The notes under the pieces were generated by a model, which saw nothing but the letters and a program-made list of their open reading frames with translations, ran no database searches and was not told where the DNA came from. A stretch of 64,000 bases of DNA, taken from positions 1-64,000 of the forward strand of contig JAFLTP010000001.1 of assembly GCA_022510405.1 (NCBI GenBank), given 5' to 3'. The DNA comes from Muribaculaceae bacterium. Its GTDB lineage: Bacteria; Bacteroidota; Bacteroidia; Bacteroidales; Muribaculaceae. Below are positions 45,378 to 54,361 of the stretch, in pieces; position 1 is the stretch's first letter, and the number at the start of each line of letters is the position of its first letter. Position numbers and translations under genes: made by a program.

Positions 45378-46454
45378 TTAGAAGTGCCAACCCAATGCCA
45401 CAAATATAGCCATTAAAATTAAATTGGCAAGGGAAAGAGGCATCAAATATTTCCACTCGAAAGAGAGCATCTGGTCGATTCTCACACGCGGGAAGGTCCA
45501 TTTGAACCAAATTATGATGTAAGAAACGAAGAAGCTCTTAAGCACGAACCATACTATTGAAGGAATCACATCCATGGCATGGTTAAAACCATCCCAACCG
45601 GGAACGTGGAGAGGCATCCAGCCGCCAAGGAACATCAGAGACGCGATACCGGAAACAATAAAGAGGTTCAGGTATTCCGCGAGGTAGAAGAACCCGAAGT
45701 GGATACCGGAGTATTCAGTGTGATAACCTGCGGTGAGCTCATGTTCAGCTTCCGGGAGGTCGAATGGGCCACGGTTTGTTTCCGCTGTGGCAGCCACGAT
45801 GTAAATCAAAAACGCGATAATAGCGGGGATGTGTCCTCTGAAAAGGAACCATGCTTTGTCCTGTTGCCAAACGAGTTCATTTATATTCATAGTTCCGGCG
45901 AACACGATTATAGTCATGATCGCGAGGCCCAGAGAAATCTCATAGCTAACCATCTGTGCACCGCTTCGCATCGCACCGATAAGTGTGTACTTATTGTTGG
46001 AAGACCAACCGGCGAGAAGGATACCCAACACACCTACTGAGGAGACAGCAAGGATGAAGAATATACCGATATTATAGTCGATAATTTGGAGGCCACGTCC
46101 CCACGGCAGACAAGCCAACATCACCACAGAGGATGTGATGACAAGATAGGGAGCCAGTTTGAAAAGGAAACGGTCGGTGTCTTTAAGGCAAATAAGTTCT
46201 TTCACAAGAATCTTGAACATGTCGGCGAACACCTGGAGGATACCCCATTTACCTACACGCATCGGGCCGAGACGACACTGGAACCATGCGCAAAGTTTCC
46301 TTTCATAGAGGATATAAAACAATGCCAACACCGTATAGGTAAGCAGCACGAGCACCGCGATGATAACACATTCAATAATAACTGCGAGCCAGTCGGGGAG
46401 GAAGCTCACCAGCCAGTTATTGAAGTCTGCGGTCCATATTCCAAAATTATACAT
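45378..46454 (-). CDS. nuoH: NADH-quinone oxidoreductase-like subunit H
   Basis: 358 residues, eight TM helices; forms the quinone channel at the junction of the membrane and peripheral arms. YILYERKLCAWFQCRLGPMRVG is the conserved ERK-type loop, FDLPEAEHELTAGYHTEYSG the acidic loop, and WFKWTFPRVRIDQMLSFEWKYLMPLSLANL the C-terminal signature. It precedes atpD, and nuoI, its usual partner, is ~7.3 kb further along. Confidence 0.97.
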   Translation of the reverse strand: MYNFGIWTADFNNWLVSFLPDWLAVIIECVIIAVLVLLTYTVLALFYILYERKLCAWFQCRLGPMRVGKWGILQVFADMFKILVKELICLKDTDRFLFKLAPYLVITSSVVMLACLPWGRGLQIIDYNIGIFFILAVSSVGVLGILLAGWSSNNKYTLIGAMRSGAQMVSYEISLGLAIMTIIVFAGTMNINELVWQQDKAWFLFRGHIPAIIAFLIYIVAATAETNRGPFDLPEAEHELTAGYHTEYSGIHFGFFYLAEYLNLFIVSGIASLMFLGGWMPLHVPGWDGFNHAMDVIPSIVWFVLKSFFVSYIIIWFKWTFPRVRIDQMLSFEWKYLMPLSLANLILMAIFVALGWHF

Positions 46455-46463
46455 GTCTTTTTT

Positions 46464-46576
46464 AAGGTTTAAATTTTAAAGTTTAAAGTGGAAAGTCAAT
46501 AGTTTTTCAAAGTATTATCAAGATTTAAGGTTTCAAATTTTATTTAAACTTTTAACTTTCAACTCTTCACTTTCCT
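46464..46576. repeat. Inverted heptamer-type repeats between nuoCD and nuoH
   Basis: The gap contains TTTAAAGTTTAAAGTGGAAAG-type units at 46471-46495 and reverse-complement units (AAACTTTTAACTTTCAACTC) near 46546-46565. The two halves can pair in the transcript. No terminator T-run follows on the minus strand. Confidence 0.7.
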
Positions 46577-48211
46577 TTATCTGTCGATATCGGGGATTAC
46601 GAAGTCGAGAGCAGCACCGATAGTGATAAGGTCGGCGATCATGTAACCGGTGCAAGTGAGATTCATAACACCCACGAGATTGAAGCAAGGGCTCTGGAAG
46701 TGTACACGGAAAGGAGTCTTGTCGCCGGTTGATTCGATGTAAACACCGAAAGTGCCACGGCTTGCCTCCACCTGTTGATACCAGTTTCCGGCCGGAAGTT
46801 TTATAATCTTCGGGATTTGAGCGCGGATTTCTCCTTCAGGAATATTGTCGACCAATTGTGCAAGAATCTTGCAACTTTGTTCGATTTCCTTCATTCTCAC
46901 CATGTAACGTGCGTAGGAGTCACAACCGGTTTCGAGCACTTCCTCGAAATCGAGTTCCGCATACACAGCGTATGGGTGTTTCTTACGGCAATCGCAACTC
47001 CAGTTTGACCCTCTTCCACTCGGACCGGTGATTGCATAGTTGATCGCATCTTCCTTGGAAAGATGTCCCACCTTCTTAAGACGGTTCTTGGCGATAAGGT
47101 TGTTGCTGAAAACTTTGTGGTATTCTTTCAACCTGTCGGGCATGATTCGGATAAGTTCCTTGACATCCTTTTGGAAATCGGGATGAAGGTCGGCAATCAC
47201 ACCACCGATGACATTATAGTTCATCGACATACGCGCACCGCAAGTCTTCTCGAAGATATCAAGCACCATCTCGCGTTCACGGAACCCATAGAAAAAGGCT
47301 GTGGTGGCTCCGAGGTCCATTGCCGTACATCCGAAAGAAAGGAGGTGGCTCGAGATACGCATCAGTTCATCCATCATGGTACGGATGATCTGAGCCCTTC
47401 TCGGTACTTCCACTCCCATGGCTTTTTCAATACACATACAGAGACAATGGCGGTTTTGGTGAGCCGACATATAGTCCATTCTGTCTGTGAAATGAAGAAT
47501 CTGGGGATAAGTAAGATTCTCGCTTAATTTTTCGATGCCACGGTGGATATAACCTGAAACCACGTCAACTTTCTTAACGGTTTCACCGTCGACGGAAGCT
47601 CTGAAACGCATCACACCATGGGTGGAAGGATGTTGAGGGCCTATATTGACAACGTATTCATCTTCTTCGAATACCTTTCCCGGCACTTTCTTTACCTTAC
47701 CGTCTTTGTCTTCAACGTAGCTTACGGTATCGTCTTCGTTCTTTTCGTCATCCTTGGGAATGGGATTCAATTCCGGATTGGCGTCATAATCCTTACGGAG
47801 CGGATGTCCTTTCCAGTCATTGCGAAGGAAGAACCTACGCATGTCGGGATGGTTGATGAACTTGATTCCGTAGAAATCATAAACTTCCCTTTCCTGGAAA
47901 TTAGCCACTTTCCAAAGATCGCTGACGCTATGAATCATAGGGTCCTTACGGTCGGTGACAGAAACCTTGACGGAAATCACCTCCCAATTTCGGGAAGTGG
48001 AAGTGAGATAATATATTACGCCAAGACTTTCAACCCAGTCCATGCCGACAACGGCGGTGAGCACGTCGAATTCAAGTCCCGGAGTATCTTTCAAAGCTTT
48101 GGCAAACGGATACCAATCTTTCTCTTGAGCCACAGTCACCATTAGGGTTTCGCCTTCGGTGAACTGTGCTTCCGGATATATCTCAAGTATTTTTTCTTTT
48201 ATATCGCTCAC
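46577..48211 (-). CDS. nuoCD: Fused complex I subunit C/D
   Basis: 544 residues. The N-terminal ~160 residues are NuoC (WEVISVKVSVTDRKDP, FQEREVYDFYGIKFINHPDMRRFF). An acidic Asp/Glu/Lys linker (DDEKNEDDTVSYVEDKDGK) joins it to NuoD, with NIGPQHPSTHGVMRF, GYIHRGIEKLSEN, DRMDYMSAHQNRHCLCM, and a C-terminus ending DFVIPDIDR. NuoD lines the quinone-binding pocket. The start codon is GTG at 48211, because no ATG gives the conserved N-terminus. Fusion of C and D is known in many Bacteroidetes and enterobacteria. Confidence 0.96.
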   Translation of the reverse strand: MSDIKEKILEIYPEAQFTEGETLMVTVAQEKDWYPFAKALKDTPGLEFDVLTAVVGMDWVESLGVIYYLTSTSRNWEVISVKVSVTDRKDPMIHSVSDLWKVANFQEREVYDFYGIKFINHPDMRRFFLRNDWKGHPLRKDYDANPELNPIPKDDEKNEDDTVSYVEDKDGKVKKVPGKVFEEDEYVVNIGPQHPSTHGVMRFRASVDGETVKKVDVVSGYIHRGIEKLSENLTYPQILHFTDRMDYMSAHQNRHCLCMCIEKAMGVEVPRRAQIIRTMMDELMRISSHLLSFGCTAMDLGATTAFFYGFREREMVLDIFEKTCGARMSMNYNVIGGVIADLHPDFQKDVKELIRIMPDRLKEYHKVFSNNLIAKNRLKKVGHLSKEDAINYAITGPSGRGSNWSCDCRKKHPYAVYAELDFEEVLETGCDSYARYMVRMKEIEQSCKILAQLVDNIPEGEIRAQIPKIIKLPAGNWYQQVEASRGTFGVYIESTGDKTPFRVHFQSPCFNLVGVMNLTCTGYMIADLITIGAALDFVIPDIDR

Positions 48212-48220
48212 GTGTATATT

Positions 48221-48266
48221 AAGTTAGTTGTGAGTTATAAGTTTTTGAATTGTTAGATGTGAGTGG
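48221..48266. repeat. Heptamer repeats upstream of nuoCD
   Basis: A run of degenerate AGTTNTG/AAGTTTT units (AGTTAGTTGTGAGTTATAAGT) between the nuoB stop and the nuoCD start. It belongs to the same family as the repeats at 8791 and 39014. Confidence 0.6.
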
Positions 48267-48269
48267 AAT

Positions 48270-48881
48270 TTAACCCATACGTCCTTCGTTTTCAGGATGC
48301 TCTTTGAAGAACTCCTCGATTTTTTCTTTTCTGTTAACTCCACCGAAGAATTTTTGCACCTTGATTTTTCTTTGGAGCTGCATAAGTCCATAGAACATGG
48401 CTTCTGGACGGGGAGGGCAACCGGGGATGAAAACGTCGACAGGAAGAATCTGATCGACACCTGTCACCACGCAGTAAGAATTTTTGAAAGGACCGCCCGA
48501 TACTGCACAACCACCGCAAGCGATGACATATTTTGGTTCGGCAAGTTGTTCATAAAGACGACGAAGCACGGGAGCCATCTTGTGTACGATAGTGCCTTGC
48601 ACCATTATATAGTCGGCTTGACGAGGAGAGTTACGAGCCACCTCGAAACCGAAACGAGCCATATCATACCGAGCGGCTCCAAGACTCATAAATTCGATGG
48701 CGCAGCAGCTTGTGCCGAAACAAAGAGGCCAAAGCGAATTGGAGAGACCCCAGTTGATCAACTGGTCGAATTTTCCCACCATCACGCTTGCACCGGTAGC
48801 ATTCAACTCCTCGACAAGTTTATCGATATACTCATTGTCTTTGAAGTCTTCATGCTTCATGCCTTTAATTTTCACGTCCAT
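48270..48881 (-). CDS. nuoB: Complex I [4Fe-4S] subunit B (cluster N2)
   Basis: About 203 residues from the ATG at 48881. The frame is open further upstream, but that part overlaps nuoA and reads as a non-homologous leader. The chosen ATG follows an AAAGGAG ribosome binding site and overlaps the nuoA end by 10 bp. Cluster ligands: SLWPLCFGTSCCAIEF (tandem Cys), ACGGCAVSGGPF and PGCPPRPEA. This cluster hands electrons to quinone. A start at the later Met (KHEDFKDNEY) cannot be ruled out. Confidence 0.93.
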   Translation of the reverse strand: MDVKIKGMKHEDFKDNEYIDKLVEELNATGASVMVGKFDQLINWGLSNSLWPLCFGTSCCAIEFMSLGAARYDMARFGFEVARNSPRQADYIMVQGTIVHKMAPVLRRLYEQLAEPKYVIACGGCAVSGGPFKNSYCVVTGVDQILPVDVFIPGCPPRPEAMFYGLMQLQRKIKVQKFFGGVNRKEKIEEFFKEHPENEGRMG

Positions 48882-49243
48882 TTCAACGCTCCTTTCCGCC
48901 AAGCGTAAGCGAGGCCTAAAATAAGGATAAACATAAATATACCGATACAGAGAAGACCCTGTGGGCCGAGGCCTTTCATAACAACCGACCAAGGATACAG
49001 GAACACTGTTTCAACATCGAAAATAAGGAAAAGAATGGCGAAAATATAATACCCGGCTTTGAATTGAATCATTGATTCGCCTCGGGTAGGTACACCGCAT
49101 TCATAAGGTTCGGATTTCCAAACAGAGAAGGAACGTGGAGAGATAAGTCTCGCGATTAAGAGGGCCGCAAATACCAATCCCAATCCGGTGAGAATCGCCG
49201 TAATTGATAAAGGACCATTGCCAATCTCTAGCAATAGATTCAT
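48872..49243 (-). CDS. nuoA: NADH-quinone oxidoreductase-like subunit A
   Basis: 123 residues, three TM helices. The loop SVWKSEPYECGVPTRGESMIQFKAGYY with the conserved Glu-Cys-Gly near the quinone channel, and FLIFDVETVFLYPWS, are diagnostic. It is the first gene of the 18-gene run and its stop overlaps the nuoB start region by 10 bp. Confidence 0.96.
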   Translation of the reverse strand: MNLLLEIGNGPLSITAILTGLGLVFAALLIARLISPRSFSVWKSEPYECGVPTRGESMIQFKAGYYIFAILFLIFDVETVFLYPWSVVMKGLGPQGLLCIGIFMFILILGLAYAWRKGALKWT

Positions 49244-49315
49244 AAATATCTAAAAGTTAGTTAGTTAGTCTTATGGTTTCATGGTAGATGCCTATTTATA
49301 GGCAACATTTCCTTG

Positions 49316-49323
49316 CAAAGTTA
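49316..49323 (-). promoter_or_regulatory. -7 box of the nuo-atp operon promoter
   Basis: TAACTTTG on the minus strand fits TAnnTTTG. Nineteen bases upstream only a TTTT is found. The leader of about 70 nt holds a small palindrome GCCTAT/ATAGGC (49291-49304). This is the only promoter-like site I found upstream of the whole run. Confidence 0.6.
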
Positions 49324-49405
49324 ACTTTTTTTTTCAAAAGATAAAATTAATAATGAAATTATTATTGTTTGCGTTGTAGAGGTTTAAAAATTTTTATTGT
49401 TTTTG

Positions 49406-49435
49406 AAACAAAAGGGAGCGGTGAAAACCGCTCCC
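49406..49435 (-). terminator. Terminator of the fructan operon
   Basis: GGGAGCGGT (49414-49422) and ACCGCTCCC (49427-49435) form a perfect 9-bp stem with a four-base loop; on the minus strand TTTTGTTT follows. It lies about 45 bp after the GH32 stop. Confidence 0.9.
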
Positions 49436-49480
49436 CTGAGGTGTTGATGAAGATTATTTTTAATTCAATTAACCTTATTT

Positions 49481-50998
49481 TTACCAAATTGAGGAGAGGG
49501 GACGATATGACACTTCATCAACACCGGAAATTCTATCGTAGACTTCAGTGGGGAATACAAGACAAGTAATAGCTGTTTTACCATCGGCACTCAACAATTC
49601 CACCGAAGAGTTATCAACATAAAAATGTAATTCAAGTTTTTCTGCATTTATATCATAGGGGGCTGAAATACCGGGTAATGAGAAGGAACCATTGAAGGAT
49701 GTGGCACCCGATGTGGAATTCCTGCTGATTATGATATTTTCAGCTCCGGGATTTACATTGACTGTTATGAATTCACCTTTGCTATTGCCGACTGTGAAAG
49801 AGGATTTTTCAGAAGGTTGAAGATTAACCATCATCTCATAGGCATCTCCGCCTTCACATATTCCGTTGACAGCTTGGGTCCATTCACCGGCTATTCCGTC
49901 AATTTCCTTTACAACTGAAGAAGATAAAACCGGCGAGCCGTTCATGTCGACGAGTTCAAGTTTGCGTGGCAAAGTCATAGCGGAACGCCAAGGATTGCAT
50001 GGCACATTGCCGGCATAATTCCAGTTGTTCATCCAACCGATATAGATGCTTCTTCCATCGGGGGTATTGCTCCAAGTGACACCGGCATAATTATCGGAAC
50101 CTGAATCAAGCCAAAGCGGATATTCGAGATTATCGGCAACGAAATTTGTACCATCAAAATCACCAACGAAATAGGCTGTTCCGGAACCTCCTACGGGTCC
50201 ACCGGGGTTAAGACTGACTATCAAGACCCATTTTTCACCTCCATTGTATGGCACTTTGATAAGGTCGGGACATTCCCATTGCCCTTTGTTCATTCTGCCG
50301 TTTTCGGTACGGAATTCGGAAAGTTTTGTCCAATTTTTAAGATTGGATGATGCCCAGAAATCTATCGAGCAATCCCAACCTTTGGCAAGGGCCATGATAT
50401 ATTTTCCGGATTCAGTATGGTAGAAAACTTTCGGGTCACGAAAATCCGGCATATCTGAATTGGGAATGATAGGATTTCCTTCAAACTGAGTGTAAGTTAC
50501 TCCACCATCAAGGCTATAAGCGAGGCATTGCTGCTGATGTTCTCCACTTGCAGTGTAGAAAGCTAATATTGCGCCATTGCCAAATCCGGCCACATTGTCT
50601 TTGTCATAGATCGCGCTGCCTGAAAAGATATCGCCATATTGATTCGGAGTCATAGCCACCGGTTTCTCCTGCCAATGGATAAGGTCGGAAGAAACAGCAT
50701 GTCCCCAACTCATATTGCCCCAATCGTTTCCGCGGGGATTGTATTGGTAATACAAGTGCCAGACACCGTCGGCATATACCATTCCGTTTGGATCGTTCAT
50801 CCAGTTTGCAGCCGGTGTGAAATGTATCTGAGGGCGATATTGTTCGTCACGCGCACCCGTGAGAGTCGGGTCGTCTTCATTGTTTTCATTTTCCTCGGTG
50901 TTGTCGGGCAACGGTATTACATCCGAGAATTTGTCATCGCTACAAGAGGCGGCCAAAATCAAAGCGCCGGCAAAGAAAAGGGGTTTGATAAGTTTCAT
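49481..50998 (-). CDS. GH32 fructan hydrolase, lipoprotein
   Basis: 505 residues. Signal with lipobox LAASC (Cys 19) and an acidic linker (about 28-48), so it is probably anchored to the outer membrane. GH32 five-blade propeller with the catalytic triad motifs WMNDPNG (66-72, nucleophile Asp), FRDPKVF near 183-188 (transition-state stabiliser) and WECPDL near 240 (acid/base Glu), plus a C-terminal beta-sandwich with WT/ELHFYVDNSSVELL. It cleaves beta-fructosides (levan, inulin or sucrose-type); linkage cannot be told. It is the last gene of the PUL operon and is separated from the binding protein by a hairpin. Confidence 0.93.
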   Translation of the reverse strand: MKLIKPLFFAGALILAASCSDDKFSDVIPLPDNTEENENNEDDPTLTGARDEQYRPQIHFTPAANWMNDPNGMVYADGVWHLYYQYNPRGNDWGNMSWGHAVSSDLIHWQEKPVAMTPNQYGDIFSGSAIYDKDNVAGFGNGAILAFYTASGEHQQQCLAYSLDGGVTYTQFEGNPIIPNSDMPDFRDPKVFYHTESGKYIMALAKGWDCSIDFWASSNLKNWTKLSEFRTENGRMNKGQWECPDLIKVPYNGGEKWVLIVSLNPGGPVGGSGTAYFVGDFDGTNFVADNLEYPLWLDSGSDNYAGVTWSNTPDGRSIYIGWMNNWNYAGNVPCNPWRSAMTLPRKLELVDMNGSPVLSSSVVKEIDGIAGEWTQAVNGICEGGDAYEMMVNLQPSEKSSFTVGNSKGEFITVNVNPGAENIIISRNSTSGATSFNGSFSLPGISAPYDINAEKLELHFYVDNSSVELLSADGKTAITCLVFPTEVYDRISGVDEVSYRPLSSIW

Positions 50999-51021
50999 AA
51001 TTACAATTATTTAAATTTGGG

Positions 51022-51051
51022 ATTCCGCCGAAATTCACATCCCGGCGGAAT
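51022..51051 (-). promoter_or_regulatory. Intercistronic hairpin between the binding protein and GH32 genes
   Basis: ATTCCGCCG (51022-51030) and CGGCGGAAT (51043-51051) form a perfect 9-bp stem in the 66-bp gap. No T-run follows, so it is more likely an mRNA processing or stability element than a terminator, possibly setting a lower GH32 level. Confidence 0.6.
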
Positions 51052-51064
51052 GGAAAGATTATTT

Positions 51065-52567
51065 TTACCTTGTTTTGAGATATTCGAGAGAATTTTTAGC
51101 CAAAGTCAAGACATTAGCCTGGTAGAGATTGTTCTTAGGATAAGCGGAGATATCTTTCGAACCATCTTCATTCTTCATTGAGAACTCGCAACCGCCGTTG
51201 CCAATGCAAAGGATAGTGCCCTTGAACTCAGTGTTGCCTTGTTGAGCTTCCCAAACATTGAGCTGTGAAACCCAATCAATCTGTGAATCCCAAGTACCCA
51301 ATGGAATTATACCGTATGTGTTCACGATTTCATTATAGCAGGCTTCCTCTTGGTTCCCGATTCCTGTGAGCACAGAAGGAAGATTAAAGAAGAGACAGTT
51401 GTGGTCTTCAGTCCAACCCGGACCTTTGAATTTGATGAGTTTAGTACGGTCGGTTGTTTCATATTCAAGACCTCTGAAGATAGGATGCGAAGAGGCATCT
51501 TTCTTGAAGTTGCTGCCCGGGTGGAGCTCTACTGCCATTGCCCAAGTGTCACCATTCCAACCACCTATTCCGGCACCTATGTTTCTGTCATTGTTTTTCA
51601 GCAATTCCATATCCAGGCGGCCGATAGCGCCAACATAAACTGTTGCGTGGCTCCAAAGCAAGAGACTACCACCGTTAGTGTACCATTCCTTGATTGACGG
51701 AGTGGCAGTTTCCACAACTTCAGGCATAGTAAATACCACATCTTCACCTACATCCTCGAGGTCTCTTAACCAGAACAATACTCTGTAAGGATCCAGGTCG
51801 GCTGCAGATTCTATATTGCCGAAATAGATGTATTTAGCCGAAGGATATTCAGATTGAAGCCATAGCCATGCGCAAGCCTCGTCATCATCACCGTTTGCAA
51901 TGAGTTCTTCAGGAGTTGGATATACGCTGAGGAAACCGATAGCGGTCTTACCAATCAAGAGGGATGTTGTTGACGGCAATGAAGTGCCACTGGCATTTTT
52001 AGCTGTCAAAATAACATTCCATTCTTCGCCGTCCTTCACATTGGAAATTCTATATTCTGCTGTTGTTGCTGCCAAAGTTTCCGTAACCTTTCTTTCCCCT
52101 GATGTTGCGGTGAGCAGGATGTTGTCTGCGTCTGAAGCGGGATTCCAAGAAACGACAGCGTCGTATGAACCGTCAGGATTGTCCACCTGTGCCATAGTAA
52201 CACCTGAAATTCTGGAAGCTCCGGGTCGAGTATAGTAAAGCACCACACCCTTTGAATAGTTTTGCCCGTCGGTCACTTTGAAGATATAGGTGTATGGGAT
52301 ATTGGTTTCAATCTGGGAATGGGTGTAACTTGTGCCATTCACGACTTCGGTAGAAACCAAGACGTTATCGTTTTTTACCTGTACCTGCATGCTCTTTTCG
52401 CCGAGTTGCGGCCAAGTCCACACGTAATCGTCGCCAATTAATTGGCCGGTGATACTTGTAGCTTCTACGGGAGATAGAATAGGATCTACCACCTCTATAT
52501 TTTTGTCCTGGCAGGCTGTGAAAAGCAAAGCCGCCAATGGATAAAGTATATATTTTGAAGTTTTCAT
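51065..52567 (-). CDS. Surface glycan-binding lipoprotein, DUF4960-like
   Basis: 500 residues: lipobox LLFTAC (Cys 19), two fibronectin/Ig-like domains (about 30-110 and 120-205), and a C-terminal domain of ~290 residues with LWLQSEYPSAKYIYFGNIE, DPYRVLFWLRDLED and WYTNGGSLLLWSHATVYVGAIG, which resembles DUF4960. A protein of this kind sits at the same place in the Bacteroides thetaiotaomicron levan locus, between SusD and GH32. It is a predicted surface polysaccharide-binding protein of the fructan system. Confidence 0.8.
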   Translation of the reverse strand: MKTSKYILYPLAALLFTACQDKNIEVVDPILSPVEATSITGQLIGDDYVWTWPQLGEKSMQVQVKNDNVLVSTEVVNGTSYTHSQIETNIPYTYIFKVTDGQNYSKGVVLYYTRPGASRISGVTMAQVDNPDGSYDAVVSWNPASDADNILLTATSGERKVTETLAATTAEYRISNVKDGEEWNVILTAKNASGTSLPSTTSLLIGKTAIGFLSVYPTPEELIANGDDDEACAWLWLQSEYPSAKYIYFGNIESAADLDPYRVLFWLRDLEDVGEDVVFTMPEVVETATPSIKEWYTNGGSLLLWSHATVYVGAIGRLDMELLKNNDRNIGAGIGGWNGDTWAMAVELHPGSNFKKDASSHPIFRGLEYETTDRTKLIKFKGPGWTEDHNCLFFNLPSVLTGIGNQEEACYNEIVNTYGIIPLGTWDSQIDWVSQLNVWEAQQGNTEFKGTILCIGNGGCEFSMKNEDGSKDISAYPKNNLYQANVLTLAKNSLEYLKTR

Positions 52568-52591
52568 ATTTCTATGGTATTATGCTTGTAA

Positions 52592-54328
52592 TTAATTGTA
52601 ACCTTCGTTTTGGGTGTAAAGACCCGGCACATAATAAAGCTGGTTGTAAGGCACGGGGTAGAACTCGTTCTTACCGGCTGTGAAGTGAGCGTCTCTCAGA
52701 TACTCGGCATAACTTTGACCTTCGTAAGAAACCGTCTGCTCTTTCTCGAAATAACCGTTCAAAGTTTGTGATGCGATTCCCCATCTACGGAGAGAGAAGA
52801 AACGGTCGTTTTCCATAGCCATTTCGAGTCTGCGTTCCCATTGAACACATTGTCTACCGATTTCCTTACTTGTGAAGTAGCCTATAGGATATTGAGCTAT
52901 TTCGCAATAATCCTTTGCATAACCGATATGCTTGTCGATAGAATTCTGGGCACGTTTTCTGATATCGTTCACAATGTTAAGAGCTTCTGAAAGCTGACCT
53001 GTCTCAACAAGGGCTTCAGCACGCATCAGCATAACATCAGTGTAGCGGATCACATAATCATTCATTGCAAAAGCCTGCCAACTGCCATCGTAAGTTTCGC
53101 CTTGTGAACGTTGAGGCACATCCTTAAGGGAAGTGTAGTAACCATAAGTGTTGGGTGTGCGGGAATTATCCTTTGTCATGGTGAATTCCTCTTCGTATTT
53201 GTAAGGCCATGAAGGCATACCAACTGTATGGAACAAACGTGGGTCATATTTCTGAGCGGAAGCCACACCTTTAACCGGATAAGATATATTGTCATTATAA
53301 TGGTCAAACATCGGAAGTCCACCTTCGGTCTTGAATGCGTTTACAAGATTCTGGGATGGCTTATGGAAGTCCCAACCACAACTCCACATACCCCAACATC
53401 CGTTAAGCATATTGCTCCAGTTTGCACGGCCGAACTGTGTGTTATCTTCGCTTCTGTCTGAAGTCTGAACAGCAAATATTGACTCTTTGGAATTTTTGTA
53501 TTCAGGAAGGAAAATATCACCGAAATCTTCAAGATAACCATATTGTGAGTTCATGACGTCGGAAGTGTATTCAATCACTTTCTGCATGTAAGCCTGATTG
53601 ATATGGTTCACACCGTTGGTTGCTTCATAACCGTCGCCCCAGGCGAGAGTGAGGTAACATTTTGCAAGGTAAGCAGCAGCCGCGATCTTGTTGGTTCTTC
53701 CTCCACCGTCAACACTTGTGTTTTGTAGACCATTGTAGGCGATCAGGAATTCATTTATCACTTTGTTGAAAAGTTCTTCATAGGTAAACTCATCGTTTCT
53801 TGTTGACTCTTCGAGCTGGTTTGCGAAAATTTCTTCATCTACCCATGGAATTTTACGGAACATAGTGAGAAGTTTGTAATAGAAGTGGCCTCTAAGGAAA
53901 TGTACCTCGGCTTTTCTTCTTTCAGCAGTTTCAGCGCCGAGTACGCTTTCACCATATTGGTCGAGAGATACCAGTGCACGGTTGCAACGGGAGATCGCGC
54001 AGTACAGACGATACCAGAGTTCATCGAGTTCACCCGGTGTGGATGTCAAAGTGCTCCAGATTTCCATTGGATGATAACCTGTATCGGTAGTGCCGGAACC
54101 ACCTTTGTAGCAGTCGTCGGAAGAGAAATCTCCGTAAGGCATGAGGTTGAAGGGATATGTATACCAGCAGTCACCCAACATAGCGTAAGCCGCTGTAACC
54201 ATTTCTTCGGGTTGAGAGTAAACATAGTCTCCGTCGATTACCCCTGTTGGGGTCATGTCGATAAAATCGTTGCATGAAGTGGCGAGAATCGCCATCATTG
54301 ATAAACCGAGTATATTCTTGAGTTTCAT
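52592..54328 (-). CDS. SusD-like outer membrane glycan-binding lipoprotein
   Basis: 578 residues: lipobox ILATSC (Cys 19) then NDFIDMTPTGVI, the usual SusD start. SusD_RagB helical TPR scaffold; ERRKAEVHFLRGHFYYKLLTMF is the conserved motif and YTDVMLMRAEALVETGQLSEAL the second. It caps the SusC pore and binds glycan at the surface. It lies 33 bp after susC and 24 bp before the binding protein gene. Confidence 0.95.
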   Translation of the reverse strand: MKLKNILGLSMMAILATSCNDFIDMTPTGVIDGDYVYSQPEEMVTAAYAMLGDCWYTYPFNLMPYGDFSSDDCYKGGSGTTDTGYHPMEIWSTLTSTPGELDELWYRLYCAISRCNRALVSLDQYGESVLGAETAERRKAEVHFLRGHFYYKLLTMFRKIPWVDEEIFANQLEESTRNDEFTYEELFNKVINEFLIAYNGLQNTSVDGGGRTNKIAAAAYLAKCYLTLAWGDGYEATNGVNHINQAYMQKVIEYTSDVMNSQYGYLEDFGDIFLPEYKNSKESIFAVQTSDRSEDNTQFGRANWSNMLNGCWGMWSCGWDFHKPSQNLVNAFKTEGGLPMFDHYNDNISYPVKGVASAQKYDPRLFHTVGMPSWPYKYEEEFTMTKDNSRTPNTYGYYTSLKDVPQRSQGETYDGSWQAFAMNDYVIRYTDVMLMRAEALVETGQLSEALNIVNDIRKRAQNSIDKHIGYAKDYCEIAQYPIGYFTSKEIGRQCVQWERRLEMAMENDRFFSLRRWGIASQTLNGYFEKEQTVSYEGQSYAEYLRDAHFTAGKNEFYPVPYNQLYYVPGLYTQNEGYN

Positions 54329-54361
54329 TTTTCTGTGTATTTAGATTGTTAGCTGAATTTA

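Noticed and set aside
48882..48992. 37-codon N-terminal extension of NuoB
   Set aside because: It overlaps the nuoA coding end and has no NuoB similarity; the ATG at 48881 has a good ribosome binding site.
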